Shown: positions 1 through 7,776 of the stretch, piece after piece
How the letters are laid out: each line of letters opens with the position of its first letter
How positions within the stretch are numbered: the stretch's first letter is position 1
Assembly: GCA_025454815.1 (NCBI GenBank)
Contig: JALONR010000015.1
Coordinates: forward strand, 1-64,000
Reading direction: 5' to 3'
Length of the DNA: 64,000 nucleotides
From: Bacteroidales bacterium
GTDB lineage: Bacteria > Bacteroidota > Bacteroidia > Bacteroidales > VadinHA17
Made by a program: the position numbers and the translations under genes
The notes under the pieces: model-generated
Database searches by the model: none
What the model was told of the DNA's origin: nothing
Seen by the model: the letters and a program-made list of their open reading frames with translations, nothing else

Positions 1-1
1 C

Positions 2-433
2 TACCAGAACGGGTGGGACACAGATGAGTTCCCTACCAATATCAACGAGATCACCGAAGCAATGCTGGTCATCCTTATGGCAGGCGGTTTCAAAACCGGA
101 GGCATCAATTTTGACGCGCACCTACGCCGTAACTCCACCGACCCCGAGGATCTCTTCATAGCCCATATAAACGGCATGGACACCTTTGCCCGCGGCCTGG
201 TAATAGCTGACCGCATACTCAGGGAGTCAGACTACCTTAAGATGCGTAAGGCAAGGTATGCTTCGTTTGATAAGGGTGACGGCGCTCTTTATGAGAAAGG
301 CAAACTGACCCTCGAGGATCTGCGCAATCTTGCCGTGAAAGCAGGTGAGCCGAGGAAGATCAGCGGTGAGCCGAGGAAGATCAGCGGGAAGCAGGAGCTG
401 TATGAGCAAATCATAAACATGTACATCATCTGA
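2..433 (+). CDS. xylA: Xylose isomerase, C-terminal part (cut by window edge)
   Basis: The reading frame is open from base 2 and ends at TGA 431-433; the N-terminal two thirds lie outside the window. The visible 143 residues match the xylose isomerase end: GWDTDEFPTN, then GGINFDAHLRR, EDLFIAHINGMDTFARGL and the C-terminal LTLEDLRNLAV helix. The family interconverts D-xylose and D-xylulose in the cytoplasm with two divalent metals; the NFD aspartate belongs to the metal site. Near the C-terminus a seven-residue unit (GEPRKIS) is duplicated by a 21-bp tandem repeat, outside the conserved barrel. The next gene starts only 7 bp downstream, but its function is unrelated. Identification is firm, completeness is not. 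Confidence 0.9.
   Translation, partial: YQNGWDTDEFPTNINEITEAMLVILMAGGFKTGGINFDAHLRRNSTDPEDLFIAHINGMDTFARGLVIADRILRESDYLKMRKARYASFDKGDGALYEKGKLTLEDLRNLAVKAGEPRKISGEPRKISGKQELYEQIINMYII
344..385 (+). repeat. 21-bp perfect tandem duplication inside xylA
   Basis: Two identical, adjacent 21-bp copies (344-364 and 365-385) starting GGTGAGCCGAGG encode GEPRKIS twice. The length is a multiple of three, so the frame is kept. It sits in the last 30 codons of xylA, in keeping with the habit of this window to carry tandem repeats at gene ends. Confidence 0.9.
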
Positions 434-440
434 CAGGCAG

Positions 441-1913
441 ATGGCTCTCTTCACTCCTCTGCGCCGCTGGCAGCCTGCATTCAGACCCTTCAGCAGGCAG
501 CCTGCTGGCAGGCGTTTACTGGCACTGACCGAGAGGGTTGTCAAGGGACCCCTCTTCGGTTGCAGGATGTGCGGTAACTGCCTCTTGCAGGAGACGGCAT
601 TCATATGCCACATGGCATGCCCCAAGGGGCTGCGCAACGGGCCATGTGGCGGGGTGAACAACGGATACTGTTATGTTGATCCCACCCGCCGCTGCGCCTG
701 GCACCTCATCTATGAGAGGTCATACCGCATGCACCGTGAACATAAGCTGCTGGAGGTACTGCCTCCGGTAGACTGGGACAGGGCGGGCACAGAGACGTGG
801 GGTGAGGTGGTCCGCACGGCACGCATGGCAGGCCTCCGTACCATCTTCTTCCCCTCCGCACGGAAGGGGATCACCCTGGGAGAGGCACTTGAAGAGAAGG
901 TCTTCAGACCTATCCGGCAACCGGACTGGTGGAGGGGCGATTCAGAATACCACCCTCCGGCTGTCACCGAACCACAGTCGGCACTGGAAAGAGAACTGCG
1001 CAGCGGACGTTTTGTGATCACTGCCGAGGTGACGCCACCACTGACGGCCACCACGGCCAGGCTCCGTGAAAAAATAACGACGGTAAAGCCGTTTGTCACA
1101 GCCATTAATTTCACTGACGGCTCATCAGCCGTTCCCAGGATGTCAAGCGCGGCATGCTCGGCCGTGGCGGCCTCACTCGGGGCCGACCCGGTAATGCAGA
1201 TCTCGGCCCGTGATACTACCCGCAACAGCCTGCAGTCAATGGCCATAGGCGCAAATGCCCTGGGGGTGCACAACATACTCTGCCTGTCGGGCGACAGCCC
1301 CCGGGTCGGCCCCGCACCACGAAGCAGCATGAATATCGTTGACATCGATTCAGTGCAGATGCTATGGATCCTGAGACGGATGAGGGATGAAGGGATTTAT
1401 CTCGACGGACGGGAAATAAAAAACCGGCCGAAACTGTTCCTCGGTGCCGCTCTTGCCCCCTTCGCACAGGATCCGGCCCTGCAGGCTATCCGCATCAGGA
1501 AAAAAATCTACGCTGGTGCTCAGTTCCTCCAGACCAACCTGGTATTTGACCCTGACAGCCTTGACCCATTACTGGAGCAGATGGAGAAGAATGACCTCCT
1601 CGGGAAGGTTTTCCTGCTGGTCGGGATCAGCCCGCTCAAATCACTCTCCCTGGCAAAATATCTCAATAGCAATATCCCGGGGGTGAAAGTCCCTGATGCG
1701 ATTATGAAGCGGCTGGCAGATGCAGGAACGAGACTGGAGGAGGAGAGTATTGCCATCACGGCCGAGAACCTGAAAAAACTCAGCAAGAAACATGGAGTAA
1801 GCGGCGTTCATATCATGCCACTTGGTTGGGAAGACTCCCTTCCGGTGATAATTAAAAGAGCAACGGATGAAGCTATTCACCTCGAGAGAACTGGCCAGGG
1901 CAACCCGTCTTGA
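441..1913 (+). CDS. MetV-MetF fusion, methylenetetrahydrofolate reductase
   Basis: 490 residues. The N-terminal part (about 35-110) is a cysteine-rich MetV-type domain (the MTHFR C-terminal family): C41-x2-C44-x2-C47, then FICHMACPKG, GPCGG and a final RRCAW. From about residue 180 a MetF TIM barrel follows: FVITAEVTPP, the AINFTDGS strand, QISARDTTRN and NILCLSGDSP, typical of the 5,10-methylene-THF reductase flavin/folate site. The reaction is methylene-THF to methyl-THF, feeding methionine synthesis or a Wood-Ljungdahl-type methyl branch. In acetogens MetV and MetF are usually separate subunits; here they are one chain, MetV first. The first 30 residues are not conserved-looking, so the true start could be slightly downstream. 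The 3' end overlaps the next gene by 47 bp. An NAD-type formate dehydrogenase lies about 4 kb downstream. Confidence 0.85.
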   Translation: MALFTPLRRWQPAFRPFSRQPAGRRLLALTERVVKGPLFGCRMCGNCLLQETAFICHMACPKGLRNGPCGGVNNGYCYVDPTRRCAWHLIYERSYRMHREHKLLEVLPPVDWDRAGTETWGEVVRTARMAGLRTIFFPSARKGITLGEALEEKVFRPIRQPDWWRGDSEYHPPAVTEPQSALERELRSGRFVITAEVTPPLTATTARLREKITTVKPFVTAINFTDGSSAVPRMSSAACSAVAASLGADPVMQISARDTTRNSLQSMAIGANALGVHNILCLSGDSPRVGPAPRSSMNIVDIDSVQMLWILRRMRDEGIYLDGREIKNRPKLFLGAALAPFAQDPALQAIRIRKKIYAGAQFLQTNLVFDPDSLDPLLEQMEKNDLLGKVFLLVGISPLKSLSLAKYLNSNIPGVKVPDAIMKRLADAGTRLEEESIAITAENLKKLSKKHGVSGVHIMPLGWEDSLPVIIKRATDEAIHLERTGQGNPS

Positions 1914-3663
1914 AATACCCGGCGGAGTCATCATTTCCAAGGCCCTTATGCAGATTTTCCGGTACAACCGGCTGAACAGGGTCTATACCAGTACCTATGA
2001 CACTGACCCGGTGGTATTCATCAACTCTATCCTGGAACATCTTGATATCAGGTTTGAGATCCCGGAAAAGGATATGGATAATATACCTGCAAGCGGACCT
2101 TTCATTACCGTCTCAAACCACCCCTTCGGAGGTATAGATGCACTGATTCTCCTGAAGATACTCATGCAGCGGAGAAAGGATGTCAGGGTAACGGCCAATT
2201 TTCTCTTACGGAACATTGATCCGTTGAAGGATCTCATCGTACCCTTTGAAACTTCCGGGAAATACGCCGTAAAGAAGGCGTCACTGGCCGCACTTGAAAA
2301 GGCAGTCAGTCATGTCAGGGAAGGCCATGGACTGGCTCTTTTCCCCGCGGGTGAAGTCTCCGCCTACCAGTCGGAGTCAGGACTGATAACCGACAGGGAG
2401 TGGCAGGAACCGGTTATCAGGGTATTGAAGGCAGCTGAGGTGCCGGTGATCCCGGTTTATTTTCACGGCACCAATTCAAGGTGGTTTCATATTCTCGGGC
2501 GTATCCACCCCTTACTGAGCACCGCAAAGCTTGGTTCAGAAATCATGAACAAACGGCACAGGGTGATAAAGGTGCGCGCGGGTAAAGCGGTTTCGGTTGC
2601 AGAACAGACCGGGTTCGGTGATATTGCCAGGTTCGGACGATATCTGAGAGCCCGGACCTATTCACTCGGTTCAACCCTGGAGGCGAAGCCGTTTTTTGCG
2701 GGCCTGAGGGCCCGACGCAGTCCCAGGCAGGAACCGGTTGCTCCGCCGGTGGACAGAGAGGCCCTTATAGCGGAAGTGAAAAACATAAGGCAGGCCTGTG
2801 AACTATTTACCGCAAAGAATTTTACGGTCCTCTTTGCACCAACCCGGTCAATACCCGGCCTTATCAGGGAGATAGGCAGGCTGCGTGAGATTACCTTCAG
2901 GGCTGTCGGTGAGGGAACCAACAGGGCTGCAGATATTGACGAGTATGATTTTTACTATCACCACCTGATTGTCTGGGATGATGATGCAGGCACACTGGTA
3001 GGTGCATACAGGATAGGGAAGGGAGATGAGATACTCAGCCAGTACGGAATCAAGGGATTCTATATATGGTCCCTTTTCCGGATAAAAAAGTCATTTCAGC
3101 CTGTTCTGGCCGAGTCACTCGAACTTGGGAGATCTTTCATAGTGCAGGAATACCAGAAGAAGGCCCTGCCGCTTTTCCTGCTCTGGAAGGGACTGCTTAC
3201 GGTTTTGCTGCAGAATAGCGGTTACCGCTATCTCATAGGTCCGGTGAGCATCAGCAACGAATTCTCGGCATTTTCCAGGTCACTGATAGTAGAGTTTGTA
3301 CGCAACAACTTCTTTGACAGGGAGATGGCCAGCTATATCAGACCCCGGAGGAAGTTCAGCACCCGGATAGACAGGCGTATTGACAGTGAGATAATTATCT
3401 CTTCAGCTGAACGGGATATCAGCAAGGTGGAAAAGATTGTCAGCGATGTAGACAACGGTTACCGCATCCCGGTGTTGCTGAAAAAATACCTTGAGGTAAA
3501 TGCACGCATAATTGGATTCAATGTGGACCCGGATTTCAACAATTGCCTTGATGGTCTCATAATTCTTGATGTTTACAATCTTCCGGCCGGGTTCGTAAAT
3601 GCCCTCTCGAAGGATCAGGATGGTGAGGATGTGGTCAGCCGCCTGCGGGACAGGAAGCAGTAA
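1867..3663 (+). CDS. OlsF-like bifunctional acyltransferase (PlsC + GNAT-type)
   Basis: 598 residues. The N-terminal half is a PlsC/LPLAT acyltransferase: VSNHPFGGIDA is the HX4D catalytic box, followed by ALFPAGEVS (the FPEG-like acceptor motif) and VIPVYFHG. The C-terminal half, from about residue 300, is an OlsB-like N-acyltransferase of the GNAT class: VGAYRIG, QYGIKGFYIWSLF, LELGRSFIVQEYQ. This order matches OlsF proteins, which make amino-acid (ornithine or glycine) lipids by N- then O-acylation at the inner membrane. Which amino acid is used cannot be read from sequence. The start at 1867 lies inside the preceding gene; residues from this start already look family-like (RELARATRLEIPGG), so the overlap may be genuine. 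A later in-frame ATG at 1948 is the alternative. Confidence 0.8.
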   Translation: MKLFTSRELARATRLEIPGGVIISKALMQIFRYNRLNRVYTSTYDTDPVVFINSILEHLDIRFEIPEKDMDNIPASGPFITVSNHPFGGIDALILLKILMQRRKDVRVTANFLLRNIDPLKDLIVPFETSGKYAVKKASLAALEKAVSHVREGHGLALFPAGEVSAYQSESGLITDREWQEPVIRVLKAAEVPVIPVYFHGTNSRWFHILGRIHPLLSTAKLGSEIMNKRHRVIKVRAGKAVSVAEQTGFGDIARFGRYLRARTYSLGSTLEAKPFFAGLRARRSPRQEPVAPPVDREALIAEVKNIRQACELFTAKNFTVLFAPTRSIPGLIREIGRLREITFRAVGEGTNRAADIDEYDFYYHHLIVWDDDAGTLVGAYRIGKGDEILSQYGIKGFYIWSLFRIKKSFQPVLAESLELGRSFIVQEYQKKALPLFLLWKGLLTVLLQNSGYRYLIGPVSISNEFSAFSRSLIVEFVRNNFFDREMASYIRPRRKFSTRIDRRIDSEIIISSAERDISKVEKIVSDVDNGYRIPVLLKKYLEVNARIIGFNVDPDFNNCLDGLIILDVYNLPAGFVNALSKDQDGEDVVSRLRDRKQ

Positions 3664-3773
3664 CTGAAGGTCTTATTCCCGTCGGTGCGGCGGGCCGGAA
3701 AGGGATTTTGGCTGAAGGGATCAGATATGACCGCGGGGTCTGTCTGTACATACGGTCTGAAATTGAATTGTGA

Positions 3774-3807
3774 AAAAATGCAAAGCGGCAGGTTTCAGAC
3801 CTGCCGC
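3774..3807 (-). terminator. Intrinsic terminator of the ppiD-like gene
   Basis: A perfect 9-bp stem (3785-3793 with 3799-3807, GCGGCAGGT/ACCTGCCGC) with a 5-nt loop follows the minus-strand gene by about 28 bp; read on the minus strand it is followed by TTTGCATTTTTT. The plus-strand side is only moderately T-rich, so it may also help the convergent upstream gene. Confidence 0.8.
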
Positions 3808-3834
3808 CGCAACTATTCATTTATTTTTCGGATA

Positions 3835-5955
3835 TCAATAGAATTTGTAACGCATATCCTTAACCTCCTTTTTGTCACGGATAGCCTGGTAAGCTTCGTA
3901 TGAGGCCCTTATCTGGTAGCTGGAGTTCATTCTCTCCTTAACCATTGTCAGGTCTTCGGCAACTGCGGGGGTTGCATCACTGACCATGAACAGGTAAACG
4001 CCGTTGTTACCTTCAACCGGTTTTGAGAGTTTGCCCGGCTCTGATGCTGATGCTGCAGCAATCAGTGCAGGCTCTATGCCGGCTCCGGGGACCGAGAATG
4101 ACCTGAAGTTAATCCCGCTGGCATCCTGTATGGTAGTGTTGTAATGAGCTGCTATTTCATTGATACTCTTGCCCTCAGCTTCGAGTTTCTTCATTTCAGC
4201 CGCGATTATTTCAGCCTTTTTCTTCTTGGCCAGTATGAACCTTATGTCAGAGGCTACGTCCTCAACGGGAGCAATGCCCTCTTCCTGTGCCCTTGAACAG
4301 TATGCAACAACATACATGTCGGGAAGCTCGAATACAGCCTGGCTGCTGTTGTCAAGGACTATGCTTCCCGCCTTGCTGTTCTGGAAGAGAGCCATGACAA
4401 GTCCCCTTGACTGGGTCAGTCCCGGAAGTTCCTTCTGGTCAGGGGTTACATTCATTGCAAGCTTCTTGTTGAGATTTCCATCGGCCACAGCCTTGTTGAA
4501 CTTTTCGTAAGTGTCATTGGTACCGGCGAACTGGGATGCCTCCGCATAGATACGCTGAGTGGTTGAGCTGCTGGGTATAACCATCCTGTCGACAACACCG
4601 ATATCATATTTCCTTACCTTCCGGCTCTGATCCAGTATCTTGATAATATGGATCCCAAAGGATGTTTCGGCGGTGACCAGGTCACCCTTGCTGTTGCTGA
4701 AGCAGGCGTTATTGAAAGGAATTACCATCATCCCCTCGCTGAACCAGCCGAGATCGCCTCCAACCTGGGCAGAACCCTGGTCATCGGAGTTTGCCATGGC
4801 AAGGACGCTGAAGTCAATGCCTGACCTGACAAGGGCCATCAGGCTGTCTGCTTCCGCTCTTGCCTGTGCCATGCTCCTTGCTGCGTTGGGAGAGAGGAGT
4901 ATGTGGGCGGCCCTTACTGAGTCAGGACGATCTGCAATATCAACTATACGGGCAATCTTGTAGGCTCCGTCTTCGAAGTAAGGCCCGATGACCGATGATC
5001 GGTCACCTGATTCAGCCAGGGGACGAAGGGTCTCCGGAAGATCCTGGAGCGTCCTGTAGAAACCTGTGTGACGCGTGTCAGCCGTCAGGTTGATGTACTG
5101 GACAAGGTCAGGGGCAGAGGCAAAATGCTCCACCTCGCCGGTGGCCCACTTCTCCGTCTCCTTCATGTCTGACTCGGAAGGGTTGATGTCAAAAACGATA
5201 TATTCCATATCCCTTGTGGCACCCCTCTTGTAGTTTTCCTTATGCTTCCCGTAGTAGTCACGGATCTCATCAGAGCTCACGCTGACAGCGCTGTCCGGGA
5301 TGGCAGCATAGTTGCGGACCAAAAAGCTGAAGTTAACGGTGTTGGCTGCAAGGCTGTTTTCAAACTCTGACTGTTTGCCGGTTACATAAAGACCCTTTGA
5401 CATCAGGTTAACCAGCTTGGTGTTGAGCCTGTCATTGATTATCTGGTCTTCAAAGAAGAGCCAGTATTTTTTTGTGTTCTCGTCAGTTTCAGTAGCTTTC
5501 AGAAAATTTACCAGGAAAGACTCATTGAATGCTCCGGTGGAGGGGTCAGTGAAAAGCTGCCTGACTATCGGGTGAGGATTGTCACCGAAGACGAGCATCT
5601 CCACTTCCTCCGGGCTTACACCAAGGCCGGTCTGCTTATAGGTTTTGCCCATCAGCTTCTCGGAGAGCATCTGCTGCCATACCTGTTCCCTGAGGCTCTG
5701 CATCATCTCCTCATTGACCTCGGTTGACCCCGACATCTTGTATATGTCAACAAGATCCTGAACCCTGGCTTCAAAGTCCTGGTATGAAACAGGTTCCCCG
5801 TCTATTTGGGCAAGCTGGTAATATTTATCAGCGCTGCGGCGCTGTGCGGTATTGTTCCCGAAAAAATCACTTACTACAAAGAGAAGCAGCGAAACGCCGA
5901 TCACAATTGCCACGAGCGGTCCCGCCTTCTCCCTCAGGTTCTGAAGTATTGCCAT
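3835..5955 (-). CDS. PpiD/SurA-type periplasmic peptidyl-prolyl isomerase
   Basis: 706 residues from the ATG at 5955. The N-terminus has one membrane anchor (VAIVIGVSLLLFVVSDFF, about residues 14-31), then a SurA_N-like helical chaperone region, then a parvulin (PPIC) domain around residues 340-450: RAAHILLSP, DFSVLAMANSDD, GGDLGWFSEG, TSFGIHIIKI. This is the PpiD layout: an inner-membrane-anchored foldase facing the periplasm that handles newly exported proteins. The frame stays open 20 codons upstream (to 6015), but those codons cover the predicted promoter element and do not look like a signal anchor, so 5955 is chosen. It is transcribed divergently from the formate dehydrogenase genes. 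Given the many exported OmpA/T9SS-type proteins here, an envelope-folding role fits. Confidence 0.88.
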   Translation of the reverse strand: MAILQNLREKAGPLVAIVIGVSLLLFVVSDFFGNNTAQRRSADKYYQLAQIDGEPVSYQDFEARVQDLVDIYKMSGSTEVNEEMMQSLREQVWQQMLSEKLMGKTYKQTGLGVSPEEVEMLVFGDNPHPIVRQLFTDPSTGAFNESFLVNFLKATETDENTKKYWLFFEDQIINDRLNTKLVNLMSKGLYVTGKQSEFENSLAANTVNFSFLVRNYAAIPDSAVSVSSDEIRDYYGKHKENYKRGATRDMEYIVFDINPSESDMKETEKWATGEVEHFASAPDLVQYINLTADTRHTGFYRTLQDLPETLRPLAESGDRSSVIGPYFEDGAYKIARIVDIADRPDSVRAAHILLSPNAARSMAQARAEADSLMALVRSGIDFSVLAMANSDDQGSAQVGGDLGWFSEGMMVIPFNNACFSNSKGDLVTAETSFGIHIIKILDQSRKVRKYDIGVVDRMVIPSSSTTQRIYAEASQFAGTNDTYEKFNKAVADGNLNKKLAMNVTPDQKELPGLTQSRGLVMALFQNSKAGSIVLDNSSQAVFELPDMYVVAYCSRAQEEGIAPVEDVASDIRFILAKKKKAEIIAAEMKKLEAEGKSINEIAAHYNTTIQDASGINFRSFSVPGAGIEPALIAAASASEPGKLSKPVEGNNGVYLFMVSDATPAVAEDLTMVKERMNSSYQIRASYEAYQAIRDKKEVKDMRYKFY

Positions 5956-6003
5956 CTGAATACTAATTAAATAATGAAATTGCCTCTTGAAAAATACAGG
6001 CGA

Positions 6004-6031
6004 CAAATATAACAAAATTCAGTTAAACAAA
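6004..6031 (-). promoter_or_regulatory. Bacteroidota-type promoter for ppiD-like gene
   Basis: On the minus strand, TTTG (6031-6028) is followed after 16 bp by TATATTTG (6011-6004), a full match to the -7 consensus TAnnTTTG. Transcription would begin around 5997, about 40 nt upstream of the chosen ATG at 5955. Pattern match only. Confidence 0.6.
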
Positions 6032-6145
6032 AGGATGCACCATCTTCTCATTTTATTTAACTTCCGGGAAATATGATAATTCTCATTTTTGAATTATATC
6101 ACTCAGTAAGTTAATATATTGGAAAAATAAATAAACGGTGAAGTT

Positions 6146-7774
6146 ATGTCCAGGAATCTGAGAGGCCTTTCATCGAGGAGAGGTTTTACCGATAGCTTAT
6201 ATGAAAGAATTGCGGGGGCATCCGGCCACGGAGAGAGGCCGGATGATGAGAATCTCATGGCAATAGCCGACGAGTTCATGACAGGCAGGGCAGCGGTGTT
6301 GAGTGCAAGCTCCTTTTATGATTTTCTTCAACCTGCTCATGCAGGCAAAAAGGTATACATGTGTGACGGCACGGCATGCCTCACATCCGGTAAAATCCCG
6401 GAGGTAAGACGCAACCTGCTGGAGAAATACCATGAGCATGAGATAGGAACCATGACCTGCCTGGGCCATTGTCACTCAAACGACGCTTTCCTGATCAACG
6501 GGGAGATACGTCTTTGCGGCAGTGATGCCGAACCGTCAGCGATGAGGGTAAGTTCCAATGCTGAGATGCCGGCAATGCTTACTCCGACGGGCGATGTGAA
6601 GGAGTATTATTCTCTTGCCCGCAGGTGGACAGGTGAAGCAGATGCAGCGCTCCGTGAACTGGAAACATCAGGTCTGCGGGGAAGGGGAGGGGCAGGTTTC
6701 CCGTTCCATATCAAGGTCAGGTCATCACGTGACGCCCGTGCTGACAGGAAATATATTGTATGTAACGGAGATGAGGGTGACCCGGGTGCTTTTTCCGACA
6801 AATGGCTGCTTGAAGAGCGCCCTCATGCGGTGCTGTTCGGTATGCTGATGACGGGAATCATCACCGGTGCTGATACCGGAGTGGTTTATATCAGGGGAGA
6901 GTACCCGCGGGCAGTCAGAAAGGTCAGGGACGCCGTGAAACAGCTTGAGGCGGCAGGGATCGCGGCAGGGAAGGAGGGTGATCACCTCTCCCGGTTCCGT
7001 TTTCATGTGATCGAGGGATCCGGAGCCTATATCTGCGGTGAAGAGACCTCACTGCTGAACTCCCTCGAAGGACTGCGCCCTGAGGTACGGACCCGGCCGC
7101 CATTCCCGGCGCTCTACGGACTCTTTGGCAGGCCTACGGTGCTGAGCAATGTGGAGACCTTTGCAAATGTTCATTACATCCTCGAGGAGGGAGGGGCCAC
7201 ATGGGCTGCCATGGGTACTGAGAAGTCGCCCGGAACAAAGCTCGTTTCACTCGACGGAGCATTCAATAAACCCGGGCTTCTTGAAGTCAGGATGGGTACG
7301 CCGATGCGTACAGTAATAGATGAACTGGGAGGCGGAATGCGTTACCCGGTAAAGGCATTCCAGGTGGGAGGTCCGCTGGGCGGGCTGGTACCGGCATCGC
7401 GGATAGACGAACTCACTCTCGACTTTGAGTCGTTTGCCCGTGAGGGATTCCTGCTGGGGCATGCCGGTATAGTTTCTGTACCTGAAGAATTCCCCGTAAT
7501 AAAACTGCTGGAACATCTCTTCGAATTCACAAAGAAGGAGTCGTGCGGCAAATGTTTCCCGTGCAGGTTGGGGTCAGCACGTGGTCTTGACCTGCTTACA
7601 GCTGCCACCGGCAGGGGTCAGAGGATAGACCGGCAGCTCTTTGATGACCTGCTTGAGACCATGCAGCTAGGTTCGTTATGCGCACTTGGAGGCGGTCTTC
7701 CCCTGCCGGTTAAGAATGCGCTGCAGTATTTCAGTGATGAACTGAAGGAGTATTTCACAGCAAAGGAGGCATAG
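6146..7774 (+). CDS. NuoE/NuoF-like subunit of NAD-dependent formate dehydrogenase
   Basis: 542 residues. Residues 1-125 form a NuoE-like thioredoxin-fold [2Fe-2S] domain with ligands in MCDGTACL and TCLGHCHS. The rest is NuoF: the glycine-rich LRGRGGAGFPFHIK and NGDEGDPGAFSDK (NADH/FMN site), GAYICGEETSLLNSLEG, RPTVLSNVET, and a C-terminal [4Fe-4S] site SCGKCFPCR plus LCALGGG. It has no HydB-type C-terminal ferredoxin extension. It is the diaphorase that moves electrons between NAD(H) and the molybdopterin subunit encoded 2 bp downstream. The gene pair is not complex I, because no other nuo genes are present. N-terminal residues 1-20 are uncertain, as the leader before ATG 6146 has only a weak ribosome site. 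Confidence 0.85.
   Translation: MSRNLRGLSSRRGFTDSLYERIAGASGHGERPDDENLMAIADEFMTGRAAVLSASSFYDFLQPAHAGKKVYMCDGTACLTSGKIPEVRRNLLEKYHEHEIGTMTCLGHCHSNDAFLINGEIRLCGSDAEPSAMRVSSNAEMPAMLTPTGDVKEYYSLARRWTGEADAALRELETSGLRGRGGAGFPFHIKVRSSRDARADRKYIVCNGDEGDPGAFSDKWLLEERPHAVLFGMLMTGIITGADTGVVYIRGEYPRAVRKVRDAVKQLEAAGIAAGKEGDHLSRFRFHVIEGSGAYICGEETSLLNSLEGLRPEVRTRPPFPALYGLFGRPTVLSNVETFANVHYILEEGGATWAAMGTEKSPGTKLVSLDGAFNKPGLLEVRMGTPMRTVIDELGGGMRYPVKAFQVGGPLGGLVPASRIDELTLDFESFAREGFLLGHAGIVSVPEEFPVIKLLEHLFEFTKKESCGKCFPCRLGSARGLDLLTAATGRGQRIDRQLFDDLLETMQLGSLCALGGGLPLPVKNALQYFSDELKEYFTAKEA
7762..7769 (+). promoter_or_regulatory. Strong ribosome binding site for the formate dehydrogenase alpha gene
   Basis: AAAGGAGG lies 7 nt before the ATG at 7777 and inside the end of the upstream gene. 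It is unusually strong for this genome, where most starts lack a clear Shine-Dalgarno sequence, and fixes the start; it also points to tight co-translation of both subunits. Confidence 0.75.
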
Positions 7775-7776
7775 CC

